Positions 9,702 to 18,808 of a stretch of DNA of 64,000 bases are shown here, piece after piece. The position numbers were made by a program, and so were the translations under genes. The notes beneath the pieces are model-generated. The model worked only from the letters and a program-made list of their open reading frames with translations, had not been told where the DNA came from and searched no databases. Source of the stretch: Trebonia sp963737285 (GTDB taxonomy: Bacteria; Actinomycetota; Actinomycetes; Streptosporangiales; Streptosporangiaceae); contig CAVTRT010000002.1 in NCBI GenBank assembly GCA_963737285.1, forward strand, positions 868,001-932,000, given 5' to 3'. The first letter of the stretch is position 1; every line of letters begins with the position of its first letter.

Positions 9702-10508
9702 CTATAGGTCAACCGCGAACGGCACCCGCGTCGCCCGGAAGTGGCCCACGTTGACGCACTCCGTACGGCCGATGCGGACTCGCCGCGCCAGGGGCTGGTG
9801 CACATGCCCGAAGAAGGCATACCGCGGGCGCACCCGCCGGATCACCTCAAGCAGCGCCTCGCTTCCCGTCTCCATGCGGCGAGCGACCGTATCGTAGAGG
9901 AGCTCCGGAACGGCCGGCGGGATATGTGTGCACAGCACGTCGATCGGCCCGTCGGCGACGATGGCGTCCAGCTTGGCGCTGAAGGCTTCCTCCGATATCT
10001 CGTTCGGCGTCCGGTAGGGCGAGGTCAGCCCGGCTCCGACGAAGCCGAAGGCGATCCCGCCCACCTCGGCGCGCCCGCCGTCGATCACATGGTGACCCGG
10101 CTTCAGGTACCGCTGCCACAGCTCGGGGATGTCCACGTTGCCGTAGGTCAGGTAGGCCGGCTCGGGCAGCGCCCCGAATATCTCCTCGTACTGTCGCTCG
10201 ATGATTGCCTCGGCGGACGCCCGCAGGCTGCCGGGGCCAGAGCCGGTGCCAGGGACAGGAACGGCGCTGGCAGCGGCTATCAGCCGCTGCGTCAGCTGGC
10301 GAGCCTCAGCGAAGCGCTTCGCGGTGCGCAGCGCAATGTACTCCCGCGTGTACTGCTCGCCGTAGAGTTCTGCGTAGATCCCTTGACCAGGGTCCGCGTA
10401 GTCAAGGAAGAGCAGCAGGTCCCCGAGGCAGATCAGCATGTCCGCGCCACCGCACCGGGCCAGTGCGTCGGCCGCTGCGTGCACATCACTTACTACGTGA
10501 ACTCTCAC
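9702..10508 (-). CDS. Calcineurin-like metallophosphoesterase
   Basis: 268 aa with the metal-binding signature of the calcineurin-like superfamily in order: SDVHA (DxH), CLGDLL (GD), TYGNVD (GN), CTHIPP (H) and FGHVHQP (GHxH). Members hydrolyse phosphomono- or diesters using two metal ions; the substrate here is unknown. An insertion of about 60 residues between the GD and GN motifs is rich in Arg, Gln and Gly and probably forms a helical cap. The gene is divergent from the acyl-CoA ligase at 10572, sharing a ~63-bp intergenic region. Confidence 0.8.
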   Translation of the reverse strand: MRVHVVSDVHAAADALARCGGADMLICLGDLLLFLDYADPGQGIYAELYGEQYTREYIALRTAKRFAEARQLTQRLIAAASAVPVPGTGSGPGSLRASAEAIIERQYEEIFGALPEPAYLTYGNVDIPELWQRYLKPGHHVIDGGRAEVGGIAFGFVGAGLTSPYRTPNEISEEAFSAKLDAIVADGPIDVLCTHIPPAVPELLYDTVARRMETGSEALLEVIRRVRPRYAFFGHVHQPLARRVRIGRTECVNVGHFRATRVPFAVDL

Positions 10509-10571
10509 TAGACCAAAATAAGCTCTTGCGAAATAAACTCTAGGGGGGCCTTCATATGGAACGGAGAAGCC

Positions 10572-12373
10572 GTGCGCGAGTACAGCATCCCAGCCCTGGC
10601 GGAGATCCCCGCTAGGGCCAACCTTGCCGACCTGGTCCGTCGCCGCGCGGCTGAGCAGCCGCAGGCGGTCATCATGCGGCGCAAGAACGGAGCTGGCAGC
10701 TGGGAGGACGTCACCACTGGCCAGTTCAGGGATGAGGTGTACGCGCTCGCAGGCGGGCTGATCGCGGCCGGAATCGAGGCGGGTGACCGGGTGGCGCTCA
10801 TGTCACGCACCCGGTACGACTGGACCCTGATCGACTACGCACTGTGGACGGCTGGCGCCATCCCGGTGCCGATCTACGACACGTCATCGGCCGAGCAGGC
10901 GGAGTGGATCCTCCTCGACTCCGCGGCCAAGGCGGTCTTCGTGGAGACCGAGGCCTTCGAGGCACTCATCGTCGGCGCCAGGGACCGGTTGCCCGCCCTG
11001 CAGCACGTCTGGCGCTTCGACCCGGCCCTGAAGGACCTGGTGACCGGCGGCTCGGACATCACCCCCGAGGCAATCGCCACGCGCGCCACGTCGGCCAGAG
11101 CCACCAACCTGGCGACCCTCATCTACACCTCCGGCACCACCGGTCGCCCGAAGGGGTGCGAGCTCACCCACGAGAACCTGCTGGCTGACGCGCGGAACGC
11201 GTTCATGGGGCCGCTCGCCGAGTTCAACTCGGTCCCTGACGCGTCCACGCTGCTGTTCTTGCCGCTGGCACACACCTTCGCTCGCATCATCGAGGTCGGC
11301 ACGCTCGAGGGCGGCATCGTGCTTGGCCACTGCGCCGACATGAACGACCTGCTGGCGGACCTCGCGTCCTTCCAGCCCACGTTCATCCTCGCGGTGCCAC
11401 GGGTCTTCGAGAAGGTCTACAACAACGCCGAGCAGAAGGCGGCCAGTGAGCGCAAGGGCGCGATCTTCGCGCGCGCGGCACGGGTAGCCGTCGCCTACAG
11501 CGAGCAACTCGACACTACATCGGGTCCCGGGCTGGGTCTCAAGACCAAGCACGCGGTCTTCGACCGGCTCGTCTACGGCAGGCTACGGGCCGCCCTCGGC
11601 GGGAAGGCACGCTGGGCGATCTCCGGCGGCGCCGCGCTCAGCCCGCGGCTTGGCCACTTCTTCCGCGGCGTCGGAGTCACCGTGCTTGAAGGCTACGGGC
11701 TGCACCGAGACGTCTCCGGCCGCGGCCGTCAACATGCCGGGCCGGCAGAAGATCGGCACCGTCGGACGGCCGCTGCCTGGCGTGTCGATCCGGATCGCCG
11801 ACGACGGCGAGATCCTGATCAAGGGCAAGATCGTCTTCCCCGGCTACTGGAAGAACGAGCAGGCAACCGCTGACACGTTCACCGACGACGGCTGGTACCG
11901 CACCGGCGACCTCGGCAACCTCGACGACGAGGGCTTCTTGACGATCACTGGCCGCAAGAAGGAGATCATCGTCACCGCCGGCGGCAAGAACGTGGCCCCC
12001 GCCGTACTGGAGGACCGACTGCGGGGCAACCCGCTGATCAGCCAGGTCATGCTCGTCGGCGACGGCCGCCCGTTCATCGGCGCGCTGATTACCCTCGACG
12101 CCGAGTCCGTAGCCGCCTGGCTGACCCGCCATGGCAAGCCGGCCGACACCCCGTTCAAGGAGATACACAGCGACCCCGACCTTCTATCGGAGCCTCCAGG
12201 CCGCTGTTGATGACGCCAACAAGGCGGTGTCCCGCGCGGAGTCGATCCGGAAGTTCCGCGTCCTTGACGGGGACTTCACTCAGGAAGGCGGCCACCTGAG
12301 CGCCAAGCTGAGCCTCAAGCGAGCAGTCGTCGCCAAGCAGTTCGCCGCCGATATCGACGCCATCTACTCCTGA
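10572..12373 (+). CDS. Long-chain acyl-CoA synthetase (FadD15-like), two frameshifts
   Basis: AMP-forming ligase that activates fatty acids to acyl-CoA. From the GTG at 10572 (GGAG upstream) the frame carries the P-loop LIYTSGTTGRPKGCE and the LPLAHTFAR helix. Near 11703 the frame shifts, and the next one carries TETSPAAAVN, GWYRTGDLGNLD and GRKKEII. A second shift near 12184 leads to LQAAVDDANKAVSRAES and a normal end (IDAIYS). Each break is repaired by removing one base, so I annotate the whole ~600-aa gene; indel error is more likely than decay. Gene order places it where M. tuberculosis has fadD15. Confidence 0.75.
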
Positions 12374-12380
12374 CGGGAAG

Positions 12381-12423
12381 CACAGCGCCCCCCGCTGCCA
12401 GCGTGGCGGCGGGGGGCGCTGTG
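12381..12423. terminator. Bidirectional terminator hairpin between acyl-CoA ligase and qcrB
   Basis: A perfect 15-bp stem CACAGCGCCCCCCGC (12381-12395) pairs with 12409-12423. The loop holds a further GCCA/TGGC pairing. It lies 7 bp after the ligase stop and 25 bp from the convergent qcrB stop, so it can serve both transcripts. There is no long U-tract, as is common in high-GC actinobacteria. Confidence 0.7.
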
Positions 12424-12448
12424 GTGGAGCAGGTGCGGGTACCGCTGG

Positions 12449-14107
12449 CTAATGGGCCTCGGAATCCCCCGACGTCACCGCAGCGTGCTCGGCTTCCCCG
12501 ACGGCGTGCTCGCCGTGGCCATTGCCGTGGCCCGGGGCGGCGTCGATTGTCTCGAGGAAGGCGCGGTTGGCGATGACCCGGGCCTTGCCGACCAGGCCCT
12601 TGGAGGCTGGCGATGGAATGCCGTTCTCGTCGAGCTGGCCCGGCTGCGAAAGCGCCTTCGGCACCGTCTTGGAGGCGACGACCGCGTGCTCTTCCTCGGT
12701 GAGCGGCCGAGCCTCCTCGATGAACTCGCCGTTCGGCAGCTGGTGGATGATGCCAATCTCGACGCCGTGGCTGAGCAGTTCGGCGTCCTTACGCTGCAGG
12801 CCGAGGCAGATCCGCTTCGTGACGAAGTAGGCCCCGATCGGCACCACGAAGATCGCGACGCGCGCGATCCAGGTGATGGTGTAGAGCGGGATCTGCAGAT
12901 CATCGGCGAAGACGTCGTTCGCGCCCTCAGCCCACATGACGCCGTAGAAGCACATCGCCGCCACGCCGACGCCGGTACGCACGGGCGCGTTGCGCGGCCG
13001 GTCGTTGATGTGATGCTCTTGCTTGTCGCCGGTCGCCCACTGCTCGAAGAATGGCCACATCGCGGCACCGGTGAAGATGATGCCGAGCGGGACCGCGAAC
13101 GGGATGAGCACCGACAGCGTCAGCGTATGGCCGAGGAAGTTGTACTCCCAGGAGGGCATGATGCGCAGTGAGCCCTCCAGGATGCCCATGTACCAGTCGG
13201 GCTGGGAGGCCGAGGAGATCGCCAGCGGGGTGTACGGGCCGTACAGCCAGACCGGGTTGATCTGGGCGAACGTCGCGAGCACGACCAGCGCGCCGAAGAT
13301 GAAGAAGAACCACGCCTGGCCCTTCAGCATGAAGTACGGCCAGAACGGCTGGCCGACCACGTTCTTCTCTGTGTTCCCCTTCATCGGCATCTGCGTGTGC
13401 TTCTGGTGGAACATGATGAACAGGTGCGCCGTGATCAGCGCAAGGAGCAGTCCGGGGATGAGCAGCACGTGCAGGATGTACATCCGCGGAATGATCGCCG
13501 AGCCGGGGAACGGCCCGCCGAACAGGAAGAACGCCAGGTAAGTGCCGACGATCGGGATGCCCTGCAGCACGCCCTCGAAGATCCGCAGGCCCGCGCCGGA
13601 CAGCTGGTCGTCGGGCAGCGAGTAGCCGAACAGGCCCTCGAGCATGCCCAGCGTGAACAGCACGATGCCGATCAGCCAGTTGACCTCACGGGGCTTGCGG
13701 TACGCGCCGGTGAAGAACACCCGGAGCATGTGCGCCATGATCGCGACCATGAACATGTCGGCTGCCCAGTGGTGGATCTGCCGGACCAGCAGGCCGCCGC
13801 GGATGTCGAAGGTGATGTTCAGCGTCGACTCGTAGGCCTGAGACATCGTGATGCCGTCAAGCTTGACGTACGACCCGTGGTACACCACGAGGGCGCTCGA
13901 CGGCACGAAGAACAGCGCGAGGTACGTCCCGGTGAGCAGCAAGATCACGAACGACCAGAGCGCGATCTCCCCGAGCATGAACGACCAGTGGTCCGGGAAG
14001 ACCTTCTTCATCAGGACGCGGGCGCCCCCGGCCACGTGGAATCTGTCGTCAATCCACCCGCCGACGCCGTCTAGCGCCGGGGGGATCTTGACCGGCTCGT
14101 CGCTCAT
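12449..14107 (-). CDS. qcrB: Cytochrome bc1 complex cytochrome b subunit
   Basis: 552-aa membrane subunit of the menaquinol:cytochrome c reductase. The N-terminal half has the b-type core with heme-ligating His in HHWAADMFM and AHMLRVFF and in the paired helix (LITAHLFIMFHQKHTQ). The quinone-site helix region reads QPDWYMGILEGSLRIMPSWE. Actinobacterial QcrB is longer than canonical cytochrome b, and this one ends in a His/Glu-rich tail (HGNGHGEHAVGEAEH). It is the last gene of ctaE-qcrC-qcrA-qcrB and overlaps qcrA by 4 bp (ATGA). Confidence 0.95.
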   Translation of the reverse strand: MSDEPVKIPPALDGVGGWIDDRFHVAGGARVLMKKVFPDHWSFMLGEIALWSFVILLLTGTYLALFFVPSSALVVYHGSYVKLDGITMSQAYESTLNITFDIRGGLLVRQIHHWAADMFMVAIMAHMLRVFFTGAYRKPREVNWLIGIVLFTLGMLEGLFGYSLPDDQLSGAGLRIFEGVLQGIPIVGTYLAFFLFGGPFPGSAIIPRMYILHVLLIPGLLLALITAHLFIMFHQKHTQMPMKGNTEKNVVGQPFWPYFMLKGQAWFFFIFGALVVLATFAQINPVWLYGPYTPLAISSASQPDWYMGILEGSLRIMPSWEYNFLGHTLTLSVLIPFAVPLGIIFTGAAMWPFFEQWATGDKQEHHINDRPRNAPVRTGVGVAAMCFYGVMWAEGANDVFADDLQIPLYTITWIARVAIFVVPIGAYFVTKRICLGLQRKDAELLSHGVEIGIIHQLPNGEFIEEARPLTEEEHAVVASKTVPKALSQPGQLDENGIPSPASKGLVGKARVIANRAFLETIDAAPGHGNGHGEHAVGEAEHAAVTSGDSEAH

Positions 14108-15228
14108 CCGCGCTCCCAGAAGCTCGGTCCAACCGGCTGCGTGAAGTCACTGAGGGCCACCAGGTAGCCGTCAGCGTCGGTGCCCAGCGGCAGTTGCGGT
14201 AGCGCCCGCGCCGCTGGGCCGAAGACCACCCGGGCCCCGGCCGACGCGTCGAACGTCGACTGGTGGCACGGGCACAGGATGTGGTGCGTCGTCTCCTCGT
14301 ACAGCGCGACGGGGCAGCCGACGTGCGTGCAGATCTTCGAGTAGGCGACGAGGGTGTTGTCGATCGTCCAGTTCATGCCGTACAACTGCGTCTTGCCGTC
14401 GAAGATGGTCGGCACGTTCAGCTGGCCGGGCGCGAACTTGATGAGGATGACGCCCGCCTTGGCGAGCGCGTCATCGTCGCCCTGGTAGCCCTCAGGGATG
14501 ACGGTGATCATGCTGCCGGGCGTGGCAATGTCGGCCGGGGTCAGCGGCCGCAGGCCACCCAGGGTGACCGCGCGCAGTCCGGCCCTCCAGACCGTGTGCC
14601 GCAGGCTGGTGCCCGGCAGGGGGCCGAGGTCGCGCAGCAGCCACAGCGGGGCCAGGGCCAGCGGCGCGGTCGCGATCAGCATCGTGCGGCGCAGCAGCGG
14701 CCGCTTGGTGAGTCCGGTGATCGCAGCGCCAGTCGCGAAGTCCTTCTTGAAGGCCGCACGGTCTTCCGGCGCCGACTTCAGGACGTGCCGGTGCTCTTCG
14801 ATCTCGATGTTCGGCGTGAGGTGCCGCACCCAGATCATCGAGCCGGTGCCGAGCGCCAGCAGCGCCAGGCCCAGGCTGGAGCCAAGGGCCATGTTCGAGC
14901 GCAGGGCGGCGACGACGGCGTTGCCCCCGTGGTTGGGTCCGACCTCAAGGCCGATGTAGGCCACCAGGAAGCAGACCCCGGCGAGGAATGCGATGACGAA
15001 GCAGATCGCCGCGACGCGCTCGGCGTTCTTGGCGTGCGTCGTGTCGCTCGGCTCAAGAGACAGGTAGTCCGGGGACTCCTGCGGCGCCGGCGGCTTGGCG
15101 TCAACGGCGGGCGGCGCCGACGACGGGGTGCCGATCACCCGGCGCGGGCCGGCTGGCTCGTCAGCCTCAGGGCGAGGGGCAAGCCCTTCCAGGGGATCGC
15201 CCGCGGACGGGTCGTTCGTCTCGCTCAC
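14104..15228 (-). CDS. qcrA: Cytochrome bc1 complex Rieske iron-sulfur subunit
   Basis: 374 aa. The [2Fe-2S] cluster is ligated by CTHVGCP and CPCHQSTFD (two Cys, two His), placed as in Rieske proteins near residues 290-320. The N-terminal half is a disordered Pro/Ala-rich leader, then about three membrane segments (for example AICFVIAFLAGVCFLVAYIG), the extended form found in Actinobacteria, where M. tuberculosis and Corynebacterium QcrA are similar. It overlaps both neighbours by 4 bp, so it is translationally coupled with qcrC and qcrB. Confidence 0.95.
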   Translation of the reverse strand: MSETNDPSAGDPLEGLAPRPEADEPAGPRRVIGTPSSAPPAVDAKPPAPQESPDYLSLEPSDTTHAKNAERVAAICFVIAFLAGVCFLVAYIGLEVGPNHGGNAVVAALRSNMALGSSLGLALLALGTGSMIWVRHLTPNIEIEEHRHVLKSAPEDRAAFKKDFATGAAITGLTKRPLLRRTMLIATAPLALAPLWLLRDLGPLPGTSLRHTVWRAGLRAVTLGGLRPLTPADIATPGSMITVIPEGYQGDDDALAKAGVILIKFAPGQLNVPTIFDGKTQLYGMNWTIDNTLVAYSKICTHVGCPVALYEETTHHILCPCHQSTFDASAGARVVFGPAARALPQLPLGTDADGYLVALSDFTQPVGPSFWERG

Positions 15229-16055
15229 TGTACGTCTCCAGGGTCAGCTTGGTGCCCGCCGACGACCGGGTCGCGCCGCCTTGCTGTCAGCCACAGCGCG
15301 ATCAGCACCAGGAAGCCAAGACCGGCGAGCCAGGCGACGGCGCCCTCGGTGATGGTGCCAGTGCGGCCCAGGGAAAATCCGCCCGGGTTCGCCTCGTTAC
15401 GGGTGTCAATGACGTAGGCGATGATGTCTTTCTTCTCGGTCGGCGTGACCGTCCCGTCACCGAAGACCGGCATTGCCTCCGGGCCGGTCAGCATGGCCTC
15501 GTAGATCTGCGTCGGCGTCGAGGCGTTCAGCGACGGCGCTGACTTGCCGTAGGTAAGCGCGCCGCCAGCGCCAGCGAACCCGTGGCACTGCGAGCAGTTG
15601 GCGCTGAACAGCTCCTGGCCAAGTGCGGTGTCGGCGCCGGCCCCGCTTACCTGGCTCGGGGTCGGGATCGTGGGCCCGCCACCAAGCGACTGAATGTAGC
15701 CGGCGATGTCGTAGATGTCCTGCTGGCTGAAGTCAGTCGGCTTGCGTTCGTTCTCCGCGCCAGCCTCCTTGGCGGGCATGCGGCCCGTCGACATCTGGAA
15801 GTCGACGGCAGCGGCGCCAGCGCCAACCAGCGACGGCGCGTCGGCCGTGCCCTGCGCGCCGAGGCCGTGGCAGGAGGAACAGCTCGCGATGAATAGTGAC
15901 TTGCCTTGCGCGATGTCTGTGTTTGCCTGGGCGGGAGCAGCGGACGCGCCGCCACCGGATAGCACGCCGTAGAGCACGCCGGCCACCACAAGGCCGCCGG
16001 CGACGGCCACGTAGCCAGCGGCGGGGTGCCTTCGCCGGGCGATGATCGAGCTCAC
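15225..16055 (-). CDS. qcrC: Cytochrome bc1 complex diheme cytochrome c subunit
   Basis: 276 aa from the GTG at 16055, chosen because AGGGG precedes it and it starts 14 bp after the ctaE stop. An N-terminal membrane anchor (GYVAVAGGLVVAGVLYG) is followed by two heme c sites, CSSCHG and CSQCHG, each in its own cytochrome c domain, and a C-terminal membrane helix (VAWLAGLGFLVLIALWL). The diheme QcrC is the actinobacterial feature that lets bc1 pass electrons directly to the aa3 oxidase without a soluble cytochrome c. Confidence 0.95.
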   Translation of the reverse strand: MSSIIARRRHPAAGYVAVAGGLVVAGVLYGVLSGGGASAAPAQANTDIAQGKSLFIASCSSCHGLGAQGTADAPSLVGAGAAAVDFQMSTGRMPAKEAGAENERKPTDFSQQDIYDIAGYIQSLGGGPTIPTPSQVSGAGADTALGQELFSANCSQCHGFAGAGGALTYGKSAPSLNASTPTQIYEAMLTGPEAMPVFGDGTVTPTEKKDIIAYVIDTRNEANPGGFSLGRTGTITEGAVAWLAGLGFLVLIALWLTARRRDPVVGGHQADPGDVQ

Positions 16056-16069
16056 TCGGTATCCCCTGG

Positions 16070-16726
16070 TTAGTGGATGAGGTAGATAGTCGTGAACAGA
16101 CCGATCCACACGACGTCAACAAAGTGCCAGTAATAAGACACGACGATCGCGGCGACCTGCTGTTCGTGGGTAAGGCGCTTGGCAACGTAGGTACGGCCGA
16201 GCAGGAACAAGAACGCGACGAGACCGCCGGTCACGTGCAGGCCGTGGAACCCGGTGGTCAGGAAGAACACCGACCCGTAATTGCTCGACGAGAGCGTCAG
16301 GTGGTCGATGCGGACCAGGTTCCACCACTCGTACGCCTGCCCGCAGACGAAGTACAGGCCCATCAGGAAAGACAGGACGTACCACTCGCGCAGGCCCCAC
16401 TTCCAGAACTGCAGGAGGTTGCCAAGCCGCCTGACCTGGCCGCGCTCGATAGCGAATACCCCCATCTGGCAGGTGACGCTAGACAACACGAGAACGATCG
16501 TGTTGGTCGACGCGAGCGGGAGGTCCAGGTGCGCCATGGGCCACGCCAGGCCCTGGCCCTTGTCTACCGAGCGGACCGTGAAGTACATCGCGAAGAGGGC
16601 AGCAAAGAACATCAGCTCGCTGGACAACCAGATTATGGTGCCCACGCTCACGAGATTCGGTCTGCTGGCCAGACTGCGCGGTACCGCTGGTGTCTCGGTC
16701 ACGGATGCTGTCGCCACGAACGCCAT
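16070..16726 (-). CDS. ctaE: Cytochrome c oxidase subunit III
   Basis: 218-aa membrane protein with five hydrophobic segments, the short form of heme-copper oxidase subunit III used by Actinobacteria. Conserved pieces include SELMFFAALFAMYF and TGFHGLHVTGGLVAF near the middle and the terminal YYWHFVDVVWIGLF. It is first in the ctaE-qcrCAB operon, the same order as M. tuberculosis Rv2193-Rv2196. It is divergent from the receiver-like gene at 16840, with about 110 bp between. Confidence 0.95.
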   Translation of the reverse strand: MAFVATASVTETPAVPRSLASRPNLVSVGTIIWLSSELMFFAALFAMYFTVRSVDKGQGLAWPMAHLDLPLASTNTIVLVLSSVTCQMGVFAIERGQVRRLGNLLQFWKWGLREWYVLSFLMGLYFVCGQAYEWWNLVRIDHLTLSSSNYGSVFFLTTGFHGLHVTGGLVAFLFLLGRTYVAKRLTHEQQVAAIVVSYYWHFVDVVWIGLFTTIYLIH

Positions 16727-16839
16727 TATTACGACACCCCGTAGGGGATCCGCAGCCGACCCCCCAACTTTCCCCTGTCAGCTGCCTAAGGTAGCCCGTG
16801 CGGGGGAGTGTTTGCCGTGCGTATCAGTAGGATGCTCCC

Positions 16840-17226
16840 ATGAAGGTCGTTGTCTACAGTCATGACGCCGACACGCGCGCCGAGATCAAGCTCGCGATCG
16901 GCCGTCGCCCGGCTCCTGACGTGCAGGAAGCCGAGATCGTTGAGGTCGCGACGGCACCCGCGCTGTTCCGCCTGCTCGACGCCGGCGGAATCGACGTCAT
17001 GGTGCTGGACGGCGAGGCCCAGCCCGCTGGCGGCATGGGCGTCTGCCGGCAGGCTAAGGACGAGATTTACCAGTGCCCGCCGGTGCTGCTGATCATCGCC
17101 CGCGCCGACGACCGGTGGCTGGCCACCTGGTCCCAGGCCGACGCGGTGATCAACTACCCGATTGACCCGGTTAGCCTGGCCCGCGAGCTCGCCGTCCTCA
17201 TGCGGTCTCGCGCGATCACGGCTTAG
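16840..17226 (+). CDS. Response-regulator receiver-like protein (no output domain)
   Basis: 128 aa that fold like a receiver by pattern: MKVVVYSHDAD at the acidic-pocket position, GIDVMVLDGEAQPAGGMG at the phospho-acceptor strand (Asp present), PPVLLIIARADD at the switch strand, and DAVINYPIDPVSLARELAVL where the conserved Lys is replaced (NYP instead of KP). No DNA-binding domain follows. It may bind a partner or be non-phosphorylatable. It lies between ctaE (divergent) and trpD (57 bp downstream, same strand). Confidence 0.65.
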   Translation: MKVVVYSHDADTRAEIKLAIGRRPAPDVQEAEIVEVATAPALFRLLDAGGIDVMVLDGEAQPAGGMGVCRQAKDEIYQCPPVLLIIARADDRWLATWSQADAVINYPIDPVSLARELAVLMRSRAITA

Positions 17227-17282
17227 TCACTTTTGCAGAACAGTCCGACACTGACGCATCCCCGACTCGTGAGGCCTTCCGA

Positions 17283-18374
17283 ATGGACACGCCAACCTGG
17301 CCGGCGCTGATCCGCACGCTCATTGATGGCGACACCCTGAGCGCGGAGCAGACGCAGTGGGCAATGAACGAGATCATGGACGGGGCGGCGTCCCCGGCCC
17401 AGATCGCCGGCTTCGGCGTGGCGCTGCGCGCCAAGGGTGAGACGCTCCAGGAGATGGCAGGCCTGGCGTCGGCAATGCTCGCGCACGCGACGCCGATTTC
17501 AGTACCCGGCCCGGTCACCGACATGGTCGGGACCGGCGCTGATGGCGCGCACACTGTCAACATCTCCACGATGGGGACGATGGTCGCGGCGGCCTGCGGG
17601 GTGCGCATGGCCAAGCACGGCAACCGGGCGGCCTCGTCGAAGTGCGGGGCGGCGGACGTGCTTGAGGCCCTAGGGGTTGTCATCGACCTGCCGCCGTCGG
17701 CCACGGAGATACTGGCTGAAGAGATCGGCGTCGCCTTCCTGTTCGCGCCGTTGTACCACCCAGGGTTCCGGCACACTGGCCCGGTCCGCCGCGACCTGGG
17801 GGTTCCGACCGCCTTCAATTTCCTCGGGCCCCTCACCAACCCGGTGCGGCCGTCCGCGCTGGCCGTCGGCGTCGCCGACCCCCAGATGGGCGGCGTGCTG
17901 GCCGGCGTGCTGGCATCGCGTGGCAACACAGCGCTGGTGTTCCACGGCGGCGGCCTCGATGAGCTCACCACGACTGGCCCGTCCACCGTGTGGGTGGTCT
18001 CCGGCGGGGCCGTGATCGCCACGGAGCTTGACCCGCTGTCCCTGGGCGTGCCCCGTGCCCGCCTTGATGACCTGCGCGGTGGTGACGCGGCGCACAACGC
18101 CGAGATCGTCCGCTCGGTGCTGTCTGGTGCCCCAGGCCCGGTGCGCGACATCGTGGTGCTCAACGCGGCGGCGGCCATCGCCGCCAGCGAGGGCCTCGGC
18201 TTCGTCACCGCGTCGGGCGAGTCCTCATCCGCCTCGTCGCAGTCCGCTGTCGCCGATGGCCTGGTGAAGGCACTGTCGGGCGGCATGGCCCGCGCCGCCC
18301 AGGCGATCGACTCCGGTGCCGCCCGTGACCTCCTTGCCCGCTGGGTGCAGGCCAGCCGCCGGCTGGCCCCCTAG
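17283..18374 (+). CDS. trpD: Anthranilate phosphoribosyltransferase
   Basis: 363-aa enzyme of tryptophan synthesis that joins anthranilate to PRPP. Motifs are canonical: GTGADGAHTVNIST (PRPP loop), KHGNRAASSKCGAADVLEAL (anthranilate and PRPP contacts), NPVRPSALAVGV, and the terminal metal-binding region. It sits apart from other trp genes, next to ctaE-qcrCAB, exactly as trpD (Rv2192c) does in M. tuberculosis, so this is ancestral placement. The next gene is convergent, 21 bp away. Confidence 0.95.
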   Translation: MDTPTWPALIRTLIDGDTLSAEQTQWAMNEIMDGAASPAQIAGFGVALRAKGETLQEMAGLASAMLAHATPISVPGPVTDMVGTGADGAHTVNISTMGTMVAAACGVRMAKHGNRAASSKCGAADVLEALGVVIDLPPSATEILAEEIGVAFLFAPLYHPGFRHTGPVRRDLGVPTAFNFLGPLTNPVRPSALAVGVADPQMGGVLAGVLASRGNTALVFHGGGLDELTTTGPSTVWVVSGGAVIATELDPLSLGVPRARLDDLRGGDAAHNAEIVRSVLSGAPGPVRDIVVLNAAAAIAASEGLGFVTASGESSSASSQSAVADGLVKALSGGMARAAQAIDSGAARDLLARWVQASRRLAP

Positions 18375-18395
18375 CCAAGGCGACGCCGATTGCGC

Positions 18396-18674
18396 TCAGG
18401 CGGCGCCGATGGAGAAAGCGGCCTCCAGGTCGTGCCTGGAGTAGGTGCGGAACGCGATGTGGGTCTGCGTCGCGGTGACGCCTGACACCTTGTTGAGCCT
18501 GCCAGGGATGACCTCGGCCAGTTCCTCGTGGGCGCGCACCCGAACGATCGCCACCATGTCGAACTCGCCCGTGGTCGAGTAGACCTCGCTCACGCCGGGG
18601 ATCTGCGCGATGACCTCCGCGACCTCCGGGATCCGGTGGACCTCGGCGTTGATCATGACGATGGCGGTGACCAT
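18396..18674 (-). CDS. Lrp/AsnC ligand-binding (RAM) domain protein
   Basis: 92 aa that consist only of the ligand-binding RAM domain of Lrp/AsnC regulators: MVTAIVMINAEVHRIPEVAE, then GVSEVYSTTGEFDMVAIVRV and HIAFRTYSRHDLE. No helix-turn-helix is present. Such stand-alone domains bind amino acids and may mix with full-length Lrp proteins. AGGAGC about 7 nt upstream supports the ATG at 18674. Its position after trpD suggests, but does not show, a link to amino acid sensing. Confidence 0.85.
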   Translation of the reverse strand: MVTAIVMINAEVHRIPEVAEVIAQIPGVSEVYSTTGEFDMVAIVRVRAHEELAEVIPGRLNKVSGVTATQTHIAFRTYSRHDLEAAFSIGAA

Positions 18675-18808
18675 GCGCTGCTCCTGTCGCGGCTTGCTGG
18701 GTGCTCAGTGAATACCGGAGCCTATTGATGGGAAAACGGGAGGCTGTAGACAGTTAACCTCATCCCCGCCGTATAGAGGCTCGCGGCTCTCCGCAAGCAT
18801 GTTTTCTC

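Noticed and set aside
9741..10511. 256-codon plus-strand frame opposite the metallophosphoesterase
   Set aside because: The minus strand carries all five metal-binding motifs in order, so the plus frame is a shadow.
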